Source of the DNA: Trichosporon coremiiforme
Taxonomy: Eukaryota; Basidiomycota; Tremellomycetes; Trichosporonales; Trichosporonaceae
Length of the DNA: 64,000 bases
Assembly: GCA_039545355.1 (NCBI GenBank)
Contig: BCJJ01000006.1
Coordinates: 1,645,686 to 1,709,685, forward strand
Direction: 5' to 3'
Under the pieces are notes generated by a model. That model was not told the DNA's origin, did no database searches, and saw only the letters and a program-made list of their open reading frames with translations. Shown here piece by piece: positions 1 through 11,984 of this stretch (its first letter is position 1; the number at the start of each line of letters is the position of its first letter). The position numbers were made by a program, and so were the translations under genes.

Positions 1-2255
1 CGCAGGGTTGGCCCGTCCTCGCAGACAGCAGGGGCGTTCCCTCAGGAGGCGAGGGGCTGCCATGCTTGGCGCTGGCCGCGAAGGAAACAACGTTGGTGCG
101 AGAACGGGTGGGCGGGGTGTGCGGCTCGTCCGGAAGCGACTCGAGCGAATGCGAGTCACCCGGTCGCACGGTCGCGGTCGAGTTGGTAGACATGGAGAAG
201 GCACGTGGGTGGACCGGGTCCGTCGACAACGTACTACCGTAGTTGAAGTTGTTGCTGTTCACAGACGAGTCGGTACCAAAGGGCGCAGCTTCCTCGTCAT
301 GGTGCGAAGCGTCGTCATCGCTAGACATGTCCTCTGGGGCGCCCTCGCCCTCGACGTACTTTCCGAACGGCCAGCCAATGTACCAGGCCAAGCCGCGGAT
401 AGTCCGGCCATAGCCTCCACGCCCTCCCACGAGGAACTCGGCAAGCGTCACGATCAGGGCGACATTGGCACAGATCAGGGCGAGCCACCAGCCGAACAGG
501 AGGACCCACAACAGGTTGCCAACGAGCAGGTGACGCTCGGCAGCAGCCGAGGGGATCGAATGCAGCGCAGATTCGGCGTTCCTCGTGACGGAGCGGGACT
601 TGCGGTACAGCGCGGGCTTCCAGATGGGCAGACCGAAGGGGTGCTCGATGTTGATGGCCTGCGGTTAGTTCTTGCCAGTTGGGTCCGGGAACTCACGTCC
701 TGGCGATCCTTGACGGTGACGCCCTCCTCGTCGCCACCGCTGCCGTCCTCGTCCTCATCATCGTCATCACTAGCCTGAGGGGGCTCCTCGCCCTCGTCTT
801 CCTCGTGGTCTCCGTCCTCCTCCGTGTCATCCTCGTCGCCACCAGCTGCCAGGGACGACGTCGGGCGGTCGGTAGCGCCGGCATCGCTGCTGATACTCCC
901 GGACCGGCTGGGGACCTGAGTTGTGTGGTGGCGTGCAGTGCTCGACGCACGAGCGCGAGAAACTGAAACTGAGCGGTGGCCACGGACAGGGCTGGTTGCG
1001 CTCGAGCGCAGCGGGACGGATGACGAGCCAGTGAAATAGGGGCCGGATGAATCGGTTGCTGCTGTAGTAGCCGAGGGGGGTGCGCTTGCCTGCACGTCCT
1101 CGTCGTCCTCGGCCGCCTCCGCTTCAGCAGCCAGGCGACGCTCACGCTCGCGCTTGGCGCGCTTCCTTTCTTTGAGTCGACGGCGGATCAGATCCTCACC
1201 GCGGTCGATCACAACGACCTCGTCGTCTTCTTGATCGCCCTTCGTCATGCCAAGTGGAGGAATGCGAGCGCGGGAGCCGGATCGAGACAGGCCGGGTTGT
1301 GCTTGGCCGGTCGGTGCTAAGCTGACGCGAGAGCGGCGACCGTGGACGGAGGAACCTGGTTGGGAAGCACCTTGGTGAGGGGAGGAAGGGACAGTTGGCT
1401 GTTGCGCAGCGTCACTCGCACGACGGCCGTCGACAGGGGTGCGCTGAGTGCTGGACATCTGCGGAAAGTAGTTCGTCGTGCGGGGCGTCGCGCCCGAATC
1501 CGAGTCGTAACCGTCGTCGGTGCTGGAGACGGAGGACCGCCTTGGAGGAATCGGCATGGCGGGTGGGTTGGGGGATGCGGGAGTGTTGGAATGCGATGTG
1601 CCGGAATAAATACGCTGTGGAAATGTGTCAGCGGGCGTGCTCCTCGTAGAGGCATGGAGGTTGTGCCGTCGCAACTTTGGTGCCTTCGCGCCCATCACTC
1701 TGTCGGCGGACCTCTCACGCATACCGGCTAGTGCACGGCGGTGGGGGGAGAGCTGGGGCAGACCGGTGGAGTGAGACGTCGGGTGCGGATGAGCGGCGGC
1801 GGGGGGTCGCGGTTGTTGCGCCTGCGCCGTGTGGGCCGTATCGAGAGACTCAGAGCTGCGAAAGCTGATAGACGGTCCATTGTGACCAGAAAGTGGATCG
1901 CCCGTCCGTTCGTCCCTCGTGATCCGACGCAGGCGCCATGTCTGACATGGCCGGTCCGTGGTTGGACTGCACAACCGCAGGTACTCACAAAGTCTGCGCT
2001 AGGACCCCGGGGCCGCCCGAGTCCAAGGTTGAGACCGACGCGCTGGGGTGTATCACCCGACGAGTTGGTCCGCGGAAGCATGGCTGGCGACTCGCGGGCA
2101 TGGGCTTGGGCATGCAGAGCTGGTGACGTGACATTCGACGAGCTGGCGCTGGCGTTGGGACTGGCGCTCGGGCGGCGCTGTCCCTCGCGGTTGCCCTCGC
2201 CCTCGCGCTCCGTTCTTTTAGGAGTGTTCTCGTAGCCGGGGTCGTGGTCAGACAT
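1..2255 (-). CDS. VNX1: VNX1/CAX-type vacuolar cation/H+ antiporter, N-terminal part (runs off the left edge)
   Basis: Exons on the minus strand are 2255-1989, 1941-697 and 658 to beyond base 1; the introns are 47 and 38 bp with GTGAGT donors. The start ATG is followed by MSDHDPGYENTPKRT. The first ~500 residues are low-complexity, rich in Ser, Arg and acidic residues, with a basic coiled stretch (RRRLKERKRAKRERERR) and an Asp/Glu run. Exon 3 opens with NIEHPFGLPIWKPALYRK, then a hydrophobic segment (LLVGNLLWVLLFGWWLALI) and GRTIRGLAWYIGWPFGKYVEG. This is the YccF-like inner-membrane domain that precedes the exchanger domain in fungal Vnx1 proteins, which move monovalent cations or calcium into the vacuole in exchange for protons. 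The exchanger domain itself lies outside the window, so the assignment rests on the N-terminal domain. Other large CAX-family exchangers share this arrangement. Confidence 0.72.
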
Positions 2256-4382
2256 GTTGGTGGGTCAAGACAGGAACCTGGCGAGGGTCCGTGGGTCCGA
2301 GACGAATGCTTTCGAGATTATCAGGAATGATACAAGGGAGAGATAGCAAAAGCGAAATGCAAGGAATGGGATAAGGGAGCGTTGTTGTTGTTGCTTGACC
2401 GAGCACGAACCAGACGTTACGATCTCAGAGGACCAAAGTGGCAAGCCTGTATGCCTGAGTGCGTGCAAGCGGTGCCGTGGCCGGGTCGGTCAATCGACGG
2501 GTAGGTTCAGGTTCAGGAGCACTGAGAGAGCCAGGAGCAGGGGAGTCAGGACAACAGGATATATCTGGTACGTCGACTTGGCTAGTCAAATCATCTCGCA
2601 CGTGTAGGAGCGACTATTCATGGCTCGGCGAGCCCCGATCAGCAACTTAGTCCATTACTTAGCGAGCCTGGCTACCGCTAGCAGCCTGCCGCTTCCTGCC
2701 GGCCAGCCATGGATCGGGGGGTTCGTCACGCTATCACGCTCGAACGACCGTGCTGTCAGTCAGGCAGTTGGACAGGTCAGACGACAGGTGTCCCACAATT
2801 GTCATCTGTCACGACCGGCACGACCGCATTGTCTGCGCACGAGGTCCTCCGGAAAACGGGGATGCTTCTGAAGCACCGCAGCAAAGCTTGCATGATCACT
2901 TGACGCTCTGAACGCAGCTGACGTTGTTTACAGTCTCAGACTCGTCTCCTATGCACCTATGCGATCTCGCTCATTCCCCCTGCAGCCCTACATCGCCCTG
3001 CATCGGAGACCCTGAGGCGTACAGTCCGTCTTCTCTTTGGCCCACAGCCCGATCTCGCCGGTCTCGCCGCTGACCCCGCGCCTGTCCCCAGGATCCACAG
3101 CTTCCACGCGCTGCGCGGCACGGGCACACAGCCAATCTCGTCGCGGACGCCCGACCGCCGATCACTGCCTCTCGTATCGCCGCCTCGCCGCTGTGTTTCG
3201 TATCTCTCTCACGCATGATGAACCCCCGCATGGTCCCATCGCCTCGCTATGAGCATAACCGGCGCAGTCAGCTTGGCGGTCCGCGGCCATGATCAGCTCA
3301 CGTCCACGTCCGTCTGTGACAGCGAGGTACTAACTGCATGTGTCTGCGTGGAACAAGTTCGTAGCTTCGTAGGTTCTTCCCTCCTTCTGCCGCAGTTGCC
3401 GCACTGCCGTTCTGGGTCTGGCTAGCGTTGACTATTGACTAGGCTTGGCCGGCCTCCGTAGCGTCGCAAAGCGTCCATAGTGCGCGTAGCGTTTATAGCG
3501 TGATTAGTGCATTCAGTCTGCGTTAGCCCGACTAAAGCTCCTTGGCTGTATTGGTTCGGCGTATTAAAGTTGAAGCATGAGACTCTGGTGACCCCCCCAA
3601 AGGCGCCATCGCCGTCACGCCCGCCTGCCTTGTTCCTGTCTGCGCATGCGCGGACTTCGCTTAGTCTTTGCCGTGCTCTCCGTAGGAGTCGGACCGTTCG
3701 GCTCGGGATGGTCAAAGGACCCCCAGCCGTAGGCGCCTATCACTCCGCTCGCCCGATCGCCTGACCTCCGTAGGCGTCGAGGGTGATCAGAGTCAGCCGT
3801 GGATCCTCCACACTTTCTAAGCTTCCTAGTCTCCAGAACGGACAGAACGCTAGAAAACATCTCTTACGTTTTTAGTTTACCGAGGAGATCTCAGATACGT
3901 AGATACGTAGATGAGCAGAGAAGGAAAATGCCAGCTTGGCGACATGCTTGATAGCCGCCTTCTGCGTCATTCCGTCATCGAGGTCGTCACTGTTTGACAA
4001 CTGCGGGCAACCGCCGAGTGGCAAGAGGCCGGTGCGAGCTCACGCCCTCGCACGCGAATCTGAGACAAAGAGTGCATTTGGGTCCGTGATAATCGCGGTA
4101 TTCGAATCATTCCAAAATTCCGTGCGCGCGCCGCTCGTGCCGCAGACCCAGCGCCCACAGTGGCCCAGCGGGACAACAATAATAATGAGTCATCTAATCA
4201 TCATTCATCCGGGACGCGGCCCCCAGGCCCATCCCCATGCGGCTATGATGCAACAGTCCTTCGTCGCGTTCCTCGCTGCCTCCACCAGTCCACTCACCTA
4301 AAGGCCTCTCCACTGCTTGTCTCCTCGCCTTACTTTCTCCTTTAGCCTCTCCTTTATCCAGACTAGCTGAAGCAGGACGAAC
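2256..4382. other. Divergent intergenic region, no gene seen
   Basis: About 2.1 kb lies between the divergently transcribed VNX1 and the zinc-finger gene. Open frames here are short, lack family resemblance and have no matching splice pattern. It presumably holds both promoters. A short direct repeat of TACGTAGA occurs near 3896-3912. No tRNA or convincing small gene was recognised. Confidence 0.5.
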
Positions 4383-5631
4383 ATGCCCGTCTACCGTCTC
4401 GAGGTCTCGCCGTCGGCGCGCGCCGGCTGCAACGGCAACAAGTGGTGCAAGGGGACCAAGATCCCCAAGGGCGACTTCCGTGTCGGCACCTGGGTCGAGA
4501 TCATGGGCAACGGCTCCTTCAAGTGGCGACACTGGGGATGTAAGCTAGACTTCCCCTCTTGAAGCTGACAGACAGGTGTGACGCCGCTGCAGTTTACGCA
4601 CCTGAAGGAGGAGTTTGACGACCCGACCGAGGTGGATGGCTACGACGAGTTGCCGTGAGTTGGGTGCGGTAGACGATCAAACTGACATCATCAGGAAGGA
4701 GTACCAGGACAAGGTACGCTAGCATGACCTAGAAGAGCTGACCCCCAGTTCCGCACTGCGTTCGAGAAGGGCCACGTCGAGGAGGAGGACGTCCCGGAGA
4801 CCGCCAAGCCGCGCGACGAGGGCTGTAGCGCCTCAGAGGGTGAGGGCGAGGCGGACGACAAGCCCGCGAAGGGGAAGAAGGCCACGTCCAAGTCTCCCGC
4901 CGCGAAGAAGGAGAAGGCGCCTCCCAAAGCCAAGGCTGCTCCTAAGAAGGCGCCAGCGAAGAAGGCCCCGGCCAAGAAGGGCAAGGTAAGCTACGACCTC
5001 CATTCGCTGAAGCTGACATCAGAAAAAGGACGACTATGAATCGGACGAGTCCGAGGCCGAGCTCTCCGAGGAAGAGAGCGAGGGCGAGATGTCTTCTTCC
5101 GAGTCCGAGGGCGAATTCTCAGACTCGAGCGCCGACAGCCCCAAGAAGAAGAAGAAGGGGAAGAAGGGGAAGGTCGAGGCTAGGGTGAGCTTGACTGCCG
5201 TGCACGTCAGCTGACAATCAGCCCCGGAGCAAGCGCGCCGCCGCGGGGAGGAAGTCGATGAAGGAGGAGAACTCGGACTCTGACTCGAGCTCCGAGGAGG
5301 ACGCCAAGGTGAGCTTGAATATTGAGTACGGGCGTAGCTGACGTTCCAGCCGAAGAAGTCGGCGAAGCGCGCCAAGGACGGCCCAGACAGCGACGGGGAC
5401 GAGAAGGTCTGTTCTCTACTACAGACAGCTTTAAACTTTCGTAGACGAAGCTGACATTCCCAGCCCGCGAAGAAGAGCAAGCCCGCTTCGAAGGGCAAGG
5501 CGCCCTCGTCCAAGGGCAGCGAGAAGCCCGCATCGAAGGGCAAGCCAAACTCCAAGGCTTCGTCAAAGGGGAGCGCCAAGGCGGCCCCGAAGCGGCGGAA
5601 GCTCGTCGCGTCGTCTGACGAGGACGACTAG
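4383..5631 (+). CDS. PARP-type zinc-finger protein with Lys/Ser/acidic tail
   Basis: Eight exons: 4383-4539, 4576-4654, 4695-4713, 4749-4985, 5023-5184, 5222-5308, 5350-5406 and 5464-5631, giving 321 aa. Residues 1-75 form a PARP-type zinc finger: a Cys near residue 16 followed by KWCKGTKIPKGDFRVG, then GSFKWRHWGC and VTPLQFTHL. This is the C-x-x-C/H-C nick-sensing fold of PARP1 and DNA ligase III. No catalytic PARP or ligase domain follows. The rest is disordered, with KAAPKKAPAKK-type basic repeats alternating with acidic Ser-rich blocks, ending KRRKLVASSDEDD. A nuclear DNA- or chromatin-binding role is inferred; stand-alone PARP fingers occur in other fungi. Exon 3 is only 19 nt, and the donor of the last intron (GTCTGT) is weak, so the splice there is the least certain point. 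Confidence 0.8.
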
Positions 5632-6368
5632 GCTCTCCCCCTCTCCCCCTCTCCCTCCATCCCAGTGTCTCGTATCTAATGATACCATACCCCCCCTGTC
5701 CCTTCCATCCGCTTTCTCGATTCTTCCTGCGTATACAGCTCCTCTGTAGAACAGATGCCCCTTCTAGTTTTTCCTGTTGCTGATGGTCTCGTGTTGATGT
5801 ACAAGGAGCCCCCTTGCAGTATGCCATGTCCAACATGCTGTTCTCCCGCCGCAGTGCAGTGAGCCCGCCACTCTTCACTTGAGACAATTGAAGCAGGCAG
5901 ACTAAGATGAAGGACCAAGTAATGATGACGCCACACTCACCCGCGCCTGATATTCATTCCTACGATGATTGCGTGCCTCGAACTCCGACGGAGCTCGGTC
6001 GAGCCTGCACACACACACCTTGTAGTCTCCATGTCATTGCGGGTGTGCGTTTCCACCGACGCCCTAAGCTTGCGATACTGCCAGCTCACGACTGCACGCT
6101 CGCAGTGTGCAAGCCAGCCAGTTCTCCAGCCTTACCCGTACGGTGCTCCCCCCTCTATCAGTCCCCCAACCTCGTCAGTCCCCCAGCCTCTTCAGTTCCC
6201 CAACTGCACACACCTTCCGCTTCACTCGCTCCGCTCGCAGTGTGTCGCTTCTCGTCTACGCCCGCAGATATGCATTGCTCCGGCTCGGCCCTCTAGTGAG
6301 CGTCTACCATTGCCCAAGCTCTTGCCAAGCTCTTTGCTCTTTTATTACAAACGTCTAAGGTGATGTGT
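5632..6368. other. Convergent intergenic region / 3' UTRs
   Basis: This separates the convergent zinc-finger and ATP20 genes. It starts with a pyrimidine-rich 3' UTR-like stretch (5632-5720) and contains CT-rich text around 6120-6340. Only short, unconvincing frames are present. Confidence 0.5.
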
Positions 6369-7706
6369 TTAGTGCTGGCCGACAGCGTTGGCCGGGACGT
6401 TGTAGCCGATCAGGTGGCGGCGGCCGAGGATCTCGCCGATCTTGTAGAGACCGTACGCCTCGAGGCCCTGTTTGTTAGCTTTGACTCTTGCGCGACATTC
6501 AGCTGGCGTGGGGAGAAACGGAGCAGGTAATGCTGGGGAACATGGCGTTGGCAGTCATAGGGGACTGAAGAGCGATAGTGCAGCTGGACGAGCGATTGCC
6601 CGGTCCGCCGGTCGCTTTGCCGCTCGATCTCCCCGTCGCGACCCCAGTCTGCCCTCGCCGTGTTTCCCCAACAATGCCGGCTCAGGTTCGCGCTGTCCGC
6701 TCACGCCCGCTCGCTCTAGAGTACTCACACCAACAGCAAGCTTAGCCCACGATCCGCTCGACGCAACCTGGCTCCACCACTGCTTGGAAGCGACCTTGTG
6801 GAAGATCTCGGAGTAGGCCGAGGTCCACTGCGAGAGGTGGGTGGGGGGAGCGAGGCCCTCGGCCTGGTAGACCTGCTTGACCAGCGACTTGAACACCTGC
6901 CAGTTGTACTGGAGGGGCTGCTTGTAGGCTGTGGGGTCAGCTCGCGTCATCGTGGTCCTAGCTGCATGCAAGACGCTTTCGGACGGGATCACAGGACAGA
7001 ACGGGCAATCGCTCGGCTGGCTGCGTTCATCGCGCAGGTCGGAGATGTCGAGAGAGGCACGCAGGAGTCGGCTGCAGAACCCGCCGAGCCTATCCGAGGC
7101 ATGCCGAACGTCATGCCTCCGAGTGGCAGGCCCACGGTGCAGATCGCCAAAGTTGTGGCGCCCGCAATGTTTGATATGCCGATGTCGCTCTGCTGCATGC
7201 CTCCAAGCATAAACATGTGCCGGGAAAATGCACTGAAGCAGATCATTGTTTTGTCGATGTCGTTGCGCGCAGGGATGACGACTGTCGTGTGCCGGCGACC
7301 TCGGTGTTGGTTTCTCCTACGTTCCATAGTTGGCAGGAAGGTAGGCACGATGATACTGCCGAGCCGAGAAATCCGAGTCCGTCCTTCGTCCTTGACTTCT
7401 TTTGCTTGTCCTGCATGCAGTAGATTCATACTCACAGCCGAGGGCGGAGCCGACCTTGTCGCCGATGGGACCGGTGACCTTGCGGACGGCCTGGGCGCCA
7501 GACTCGAAGAGCTCGTTGGCCTTCTGGGAGACCTCCTGGGCCTTGGGCGAGTTGAGGGCGTCCTTAGCCTTGGCAGCGACGTCTCCGGCGGCCTGCTTGG
7601 CGTCCTGGGCGGCCTGCTGGGCCTTCTGCTGGGCCTGCTGGGCGGTCGTCGAGTTGGCACGACGACCAAGGGTACGAGCAGAACGAGCAACTTGGGGGCG
7701 GAACAT
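6369..7706 (-). CDS. ATP20: Mitochondrial F1Fo-ATP synthase subunit g
   Basis: Three exons (7706-7436, 6928-6729, 6467-6369) encode 189 aa. The N-terminus MFRPQVARSARTLGRRANS is a typical Arg-rich mitochondrial presequence. A helical Ala/Gln/Lys-rich segment follows (AQQKAQQAAQDAKQAAGDV). Exon 2 carries the conserved subunit g region YNWQVFKSLVKQVYQAEGL and WTSAYSEIFHKV. The C-terminus, GLEAYGLYKIGEILGRRHL and IGYNVP, is also typical. Subunit g (Pfam ATP-synt_G) sits in the inner membrane and supports ATP synthase dimerisation and crista shape. The two introns are 507 and 261 bp, far longer than the 34-60 bp usual here, but both have canonical ends and the frame closes. It is divergent from PHO88. 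Confidence 0.9.
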
Positions 7707-8107
7707 GGTGGTCGTAGGTCGTAGGTTTTGGTAGATGTGCAGGAAGGGAACAACTCAAGCGAATCAACCGAACGGCTCCCTCCAGAGCCAGCCAGCCAAC
7801 CATCCGCAAGCTCATGTCCCCCCTCTGCCTCCCACCGTAGGCTGCATGCGGGCTCCCTTGCTCACCCAGGTCCATTCTCTTCCGACCGCTGACTGCCGAC
7901 CGGCCCCCGGCGTTTCTGAGTGTGGCACTTTCCCCGCAGAAAGGCACCCACCGTATCACGACTTCAACGTGGCCGGCGACGTCTGTCCCTGAGGCCAGGT
8001 CGCGGGGCCGGACTTGGGCAGCGCTATCGCAGAGCTCAGTGGTGGGTGCGTAGACGCTCGCTCGTTGACCGGTGGCCGGCATCTGCAGGCCGCATATGCA
8101 TGCGCCG

Positions 8108-8143
<36 letters not shown>

Positions 8144-8239
8144 TGCCTGTGCTCATCTTCCAACTTCCATCTCCAACTAATCTTTCCTTCCACCCATCCT
8201 TCTTCCACCCCGACTCCACACTCCTTTGCCGTCGTCGCC
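7707..8239. other. Bidirectional promoter region ATP20 / PHO88
   Basis: These 533 bp lie between two divergent genes and contain a GCCA tandem repeat at 8109-8140. No gene was recognised. Confidence 0.5.
8109..8140. repeat. (GCCA)8 microsatellite
   Basis: Eight uninterrupted copies of GCCA, followed by two diverged GCCT units. They lie about 100 bp upstream of the PHO88 start codon, so length changes here could affect its promoter or leader. Confidence 0.9.
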
Positions 8240-9244
8240 ATGAACCCCGCCATCACCAACCTCGCCGTCTCCCTCGGTGCCATGCAGAGTGAGTACGACC
8301 ATCTTCCTCGGCCTTCCACGCCACCTCTCCACGCCCCGACGCGCGTCACAATTTCCTCTTGGTCGTTCGATCAGCTTTGCGCCGTCCTTTTTGCTGTCAA
8401 CGGCGAGGCCCTTCAACATGAAAGGGCAGCGTATGCTGGAGACCACATGCATGCGCTTCGCACCGCCGCCTCTTAGCTCCCAGCTGGCAACCGTGAGCTA
8501 ACATCACAGTCGCCCGTCGTCTGCCTACCGAGGACCCCCAGACCGTCTTCTACCTCCGTTGCTTCTACCTCGGAGCTCAGGCGCTCTCGATCCTGATCTA
8601 CTACTATGTCATGACTCAGGTGAGTGGAACTGGAGCTCGCCTTTGCGATTGCTGGCAGCGTGCACACATGAACACCATCGGGCTGGAACATTCCACGAAG
8701 TGATCGGCGCCAGCACACGAGGCCATGGCAAGCTCGCAGCTGCACCCCACGACAGACCAGCTGACAGGCAGATCCGTAAGAAGAACGACCTGACCGTCAT
8801 CAAGTACGTCCAGCCCAAGTCGCCCATGCAGCCCGACTCGAAGGACGAGCTTGTCACGACCACGGTCCGCGACTACGACCTCGCCGAGACCTCCAAGGCC
8901 ATGAAGGGCCTCTTCACCGGCATGGCCTTCATGGGCTTCCTCCACCTCTACATGGGCTACATCCCTCCCGTGAGTGTTGACCAGCAGAACAGCTTCCCAG
9001 CTCCGGGGACCCAAGCTAACATCAGCTCTTCGTCCAGTCGATCACGACCCTCAAGGCCGTCCTTGAGGCTAACGAGACCAAGCTCCACCTCTGGAACAAG
9101 AAGGCCGACGGCCAGCTCGCTCGTCCCTTCAAGGCCGCCCCCGGTCTCATGGAGCAGCTCACTGGCGCCCAGGCTGGTCCCCAGACCGACGCCGCCTCGA
9201 TCAAGGCCGCTGAGAAGCCCGTCGCTTCCAAGAAGTCCGACTAA
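8240..9244 (+). CDS. PHO88: PHO88/SND3-family ER membrane protein
   Basis: Four exons (8240-8288, 8510-8619, 8772-8969, 9026-9244) encode 191 aa, the usual family length. The N-terminus MNPAITNLAVSLGAMQIARR matches the start of fungal Pho88. The motifs EDPQTVFYLRCFY, KKNDLTVIKYVQP, TTTVRDYDLAE, GMAFMGFLHLYMGYIPPL and ANETKLHLWNK follow the family pattern in order. There are two hydrophobic segments (around LGAQALSILIYYYV and the GMAFMGFLHLY region). Pho88/Snd3 is an ER protein linked to phosphate transporter maturation and to the SRP-independent (SND) targeting route. The first intron is 221 bp. Confidence 0.92.
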
Positions 9245-9713
9245 GCGTGGTACAACGCTGGGTGCGGCATTGTGTGAACGGAAAAGCACACTGTCAGCGT
9301 GGATAATATTGGGTCCTTAGATCACAACAAAAATGACGGAGAAAAGCGAGCGCGCGCGAGTGTAGGGATGGAGAGAAGGAGAGAGTGAGTGGCGGAACGT
9401 GTCCGTCGGCGAGCCTGACCGAGCCGACGCAGCCTATGCGCCTTATACCCAACCCTGTCCGGACGAGCCGTTTAAGTATACTACTACCTATAGAATGCAT
9501 CTCGAATGTTCTCCTAAATGTGGGTGCTAAAAACTAACTATGCATATGCGCTGCTCTTGCTTCTTCGGACTAGGCGTCGGCGTGGGCGTGAGTGTCGGAG
9601 CCAGACTTGGCGGGTCCGGAGTTGAGAGTGGGGGCTGGATCGGGGCTGGGCCGAGGACTGGGCCGACGGCTCATCCCGGGGTCACTGGGAGGGTGGTAGG
9701 AGGCCGGATAACG
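9245..9713. other. Convergent intergenic region
   Basis: This 3' region is shared by the convergent PHO88 and RUD3 genes. It contains a purine-rich stretch near 9340-9390 and no supported gene. Confidence 0.5.
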
Positions 9714-11451
9714 CTACTTCATAACCTCCATGAGGCCCTGTGACGGCTTCCGTCCCCCCGAGGGCCCAGAGGGCCGCACCATCTGATCCAGGCTCTGGTT
9801 ACTGTTCCCCCTGAAGAGACCCAGCCCACTTCCGCCCTGTTGCCCCGAGCCGAAGATGGAGAACGAGCCCGTCGTCGCTGGCGTCCCGCTCGCCGAGGAC
9901 GAGTTGGACAACGCCCGGGAGCGGGAATAGCCCACTGGCGTCGCGGCGCCGGAGGCTGGTGGTGACAGGGCCGAAGAGGAGGAGCCGGGCGACATCAGCC
10001 GGGATGAGGGCGAGGTCGGGAGGTGGTCTTCCTGACCCTGTGTTGCTTCCTTGAGGAGGAACTCGACGAAAAGGTTCGAGAACGACTGTATGTTAGCTTC
10101 GCCCAGGTACTCGTATAAGCTGGGTGCCAGTTGGCAGCGAGCTCGGCAACCCTCACTCTGATGCTGGATTGCCCTTGCCCGCCGTCGCTTCCCTCGACCC
10201 CCGCTCGCCTCGCTATCGCTCGGCTGCCAACTCACCTCATTCATCTCCTCGTCGATGGGACTCGTCGCCTCCCGCGAGCTGCTCTTCCTCCTCTGCTGCG
10301 GCCGCTTGGCCTGTCGCTGCAGTCCGGCCTTTTCCCTCTCCCCGTCGTCCCAGCACAGAATCGTCGAGAGGAGCTGGAGCATCTCGAAGCGCTTCGAGTC
10401 GGCGCGCGACGTCGTCAGGAAACTTAACAGCACGTTCGTCACTAGGCGCCGGTCGACGTTGACGTCTGAGGTCGATTTGCGAAGGCGGCGCAGCGCTTCT
10501 GTCAGGTGCTCGTTGTTCACGACCGCTGCATGTTAGCTTGAACACAGGAAGAATAGCTCACCGTCATGTCGCAGCTTGGCGATTATGGCGTTCTTGTCCT
10601 TCAGCTCCTTCTCGAGCGTGGACGACTTGGTCGCGTTCGTCGTTGCTTGGGACAGCGAAGACTCAGCGTTCGCCGCGCGAAGCTTGTACTCGCTCAACTG
10701 GGTTGCGGCGAGCTTCAGCTGCGACTCGAGTTCCGACGTCGCCTGCTTCAACTCCGAGTCCTTCGCTGTGAGTGTCAGCTTGCTGTCGCGCACTCAGCTG
10801 TACTCTGGCCAACTCACCCTGTTGGAACTCCTCGAGGACCTCCTGGAGATTGGCGGCCCGCTCCTTCTCAGCCTGGCAGTCCTTGACTGCCTTGTCGGCC
10901 TCGGACCGCGCCTCGCGCTGCGCAATCTCAAACCCGCGAATGTCGTCCTCGAGCTGCTCTCTCCGCGCGCGCTCCTGGCTGCACTCCTGCTCCCATTCCT
11001 CCTTCTCGGCTCTGAGCTTCTCAATCTCGCCACGGAGCTCGCGCATCTCGTCCGTCAGGCCCATGAGATCGTCATTCTGGCCCTGCTCCGCGCGCTCCTC
11101 CGCCTCGGTCTCGAGCTCCTTGACCCGGGAGCTGAGCTGCTCCTTCTCCTCCTCGAGATCGGCGATCTGCTGCTCTCGCCGGTCGAGCTCCTCCGCGTCC
11201 TCCTTCAGCTTGTCGCCTAGCGACTGCCGCATCGCGGTCAGCTTCGAGAGCAGGGAGCGGTACTGGTGGTTGAGGTGCTCCTTCTCGGCCTTGACGCGCT
11301 CGAGCTGGGCTTCGACGGTCTCGCTCTCGCGTGCTGAGTCCGTCGACGAGCGCGGGATGGGGCTCGCCACACTCGGCGGACTCAGCACGCCGGGGAGCTC
11401 AGAACTCGCCCGTCCCGCTCCGCTGCTCCCATTCTCGGTGCCCGAGCTCAT
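9714..11451 (-). CDS. RUD3: Golgi coiled-coil (golgin) protein with GRAB domain, RUD3/GMAP-210 type
   Basis: Four exons (11451-10818, 10765-10562, 10525-10236, 10085-9714) encode 499 aa. I start at the ATG of MSSGTENGSS; the frame is open just upstream but has no earlier ATG. After a Ser/Pro-rich head comes a long heptad-rich coiled coil (about residues 50-310). It is followed by the GRAB domain: VDRRLVTNVLLSFLTT, SRADSKRFEMLQLLSTIL and CWDDGEREKAGLQR, continued after the last intron by SFSNLFVEFLLKEA. The GRAB domain binds Arf1-GTP and recruits Rud3 to the cis-Golgi as a matrix/tether protein. The tail is Ser/Gly-rich and disordered. Confidence 0.88.
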
Positions 11452-11984
11452 GGCCGTCACTCGATCTCAGTGCGCTCCGTCGTTGGGTGGGTCGTCGGCC
11501 GGTGGTCGTCCGTCAGTCGTGCAAGGCGTGCAGGTCGTGCGAGGGGAATGGCAGGCGGCCAGTCGATGCGCGGGGACGATGGCCGTTTTGGTGTCGCGTG
11601 CAAAGTGTGGGCAAAGAGGCAAAGGTGGTGGAAGCGGACGACGTGGAAATAGATGGTCGCTGCCGGGACTGGTGTGATCCCACCAGGTGCTCGTCGTGGA
11701 TGCCTGCCTGCCTGGCTGCGGTGTCGAGATTCGAGGTGGCCGTGCCTGGCGCTGTCCCTCCTGTTCATCTCAGCTCTGGACATTACGACATGACGGAGTG
11801 GTTCTAATTGTATGCATCTAGCTTCCAATTGGGAGCTGATTAGGATGCCCAGATTGGCTATTAGAAGCTAGCGCAATCGCGCCTGCGCACCCTGGCTCTG
11901 AACCCTGCCTGACGGACCTCCACCGCCTTCCTCCATCTCCACATCTGCAGTTCGTCACATCTCGTCACTTGTAAACAAACACTA
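11452..11984. other. Bidirectional promoter region RUD3 / DHHC gene
   Basis: A divergent intergenic region of 533 bp. Only short frames are present, with no resemblance to known families. Confidence 0.5.
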
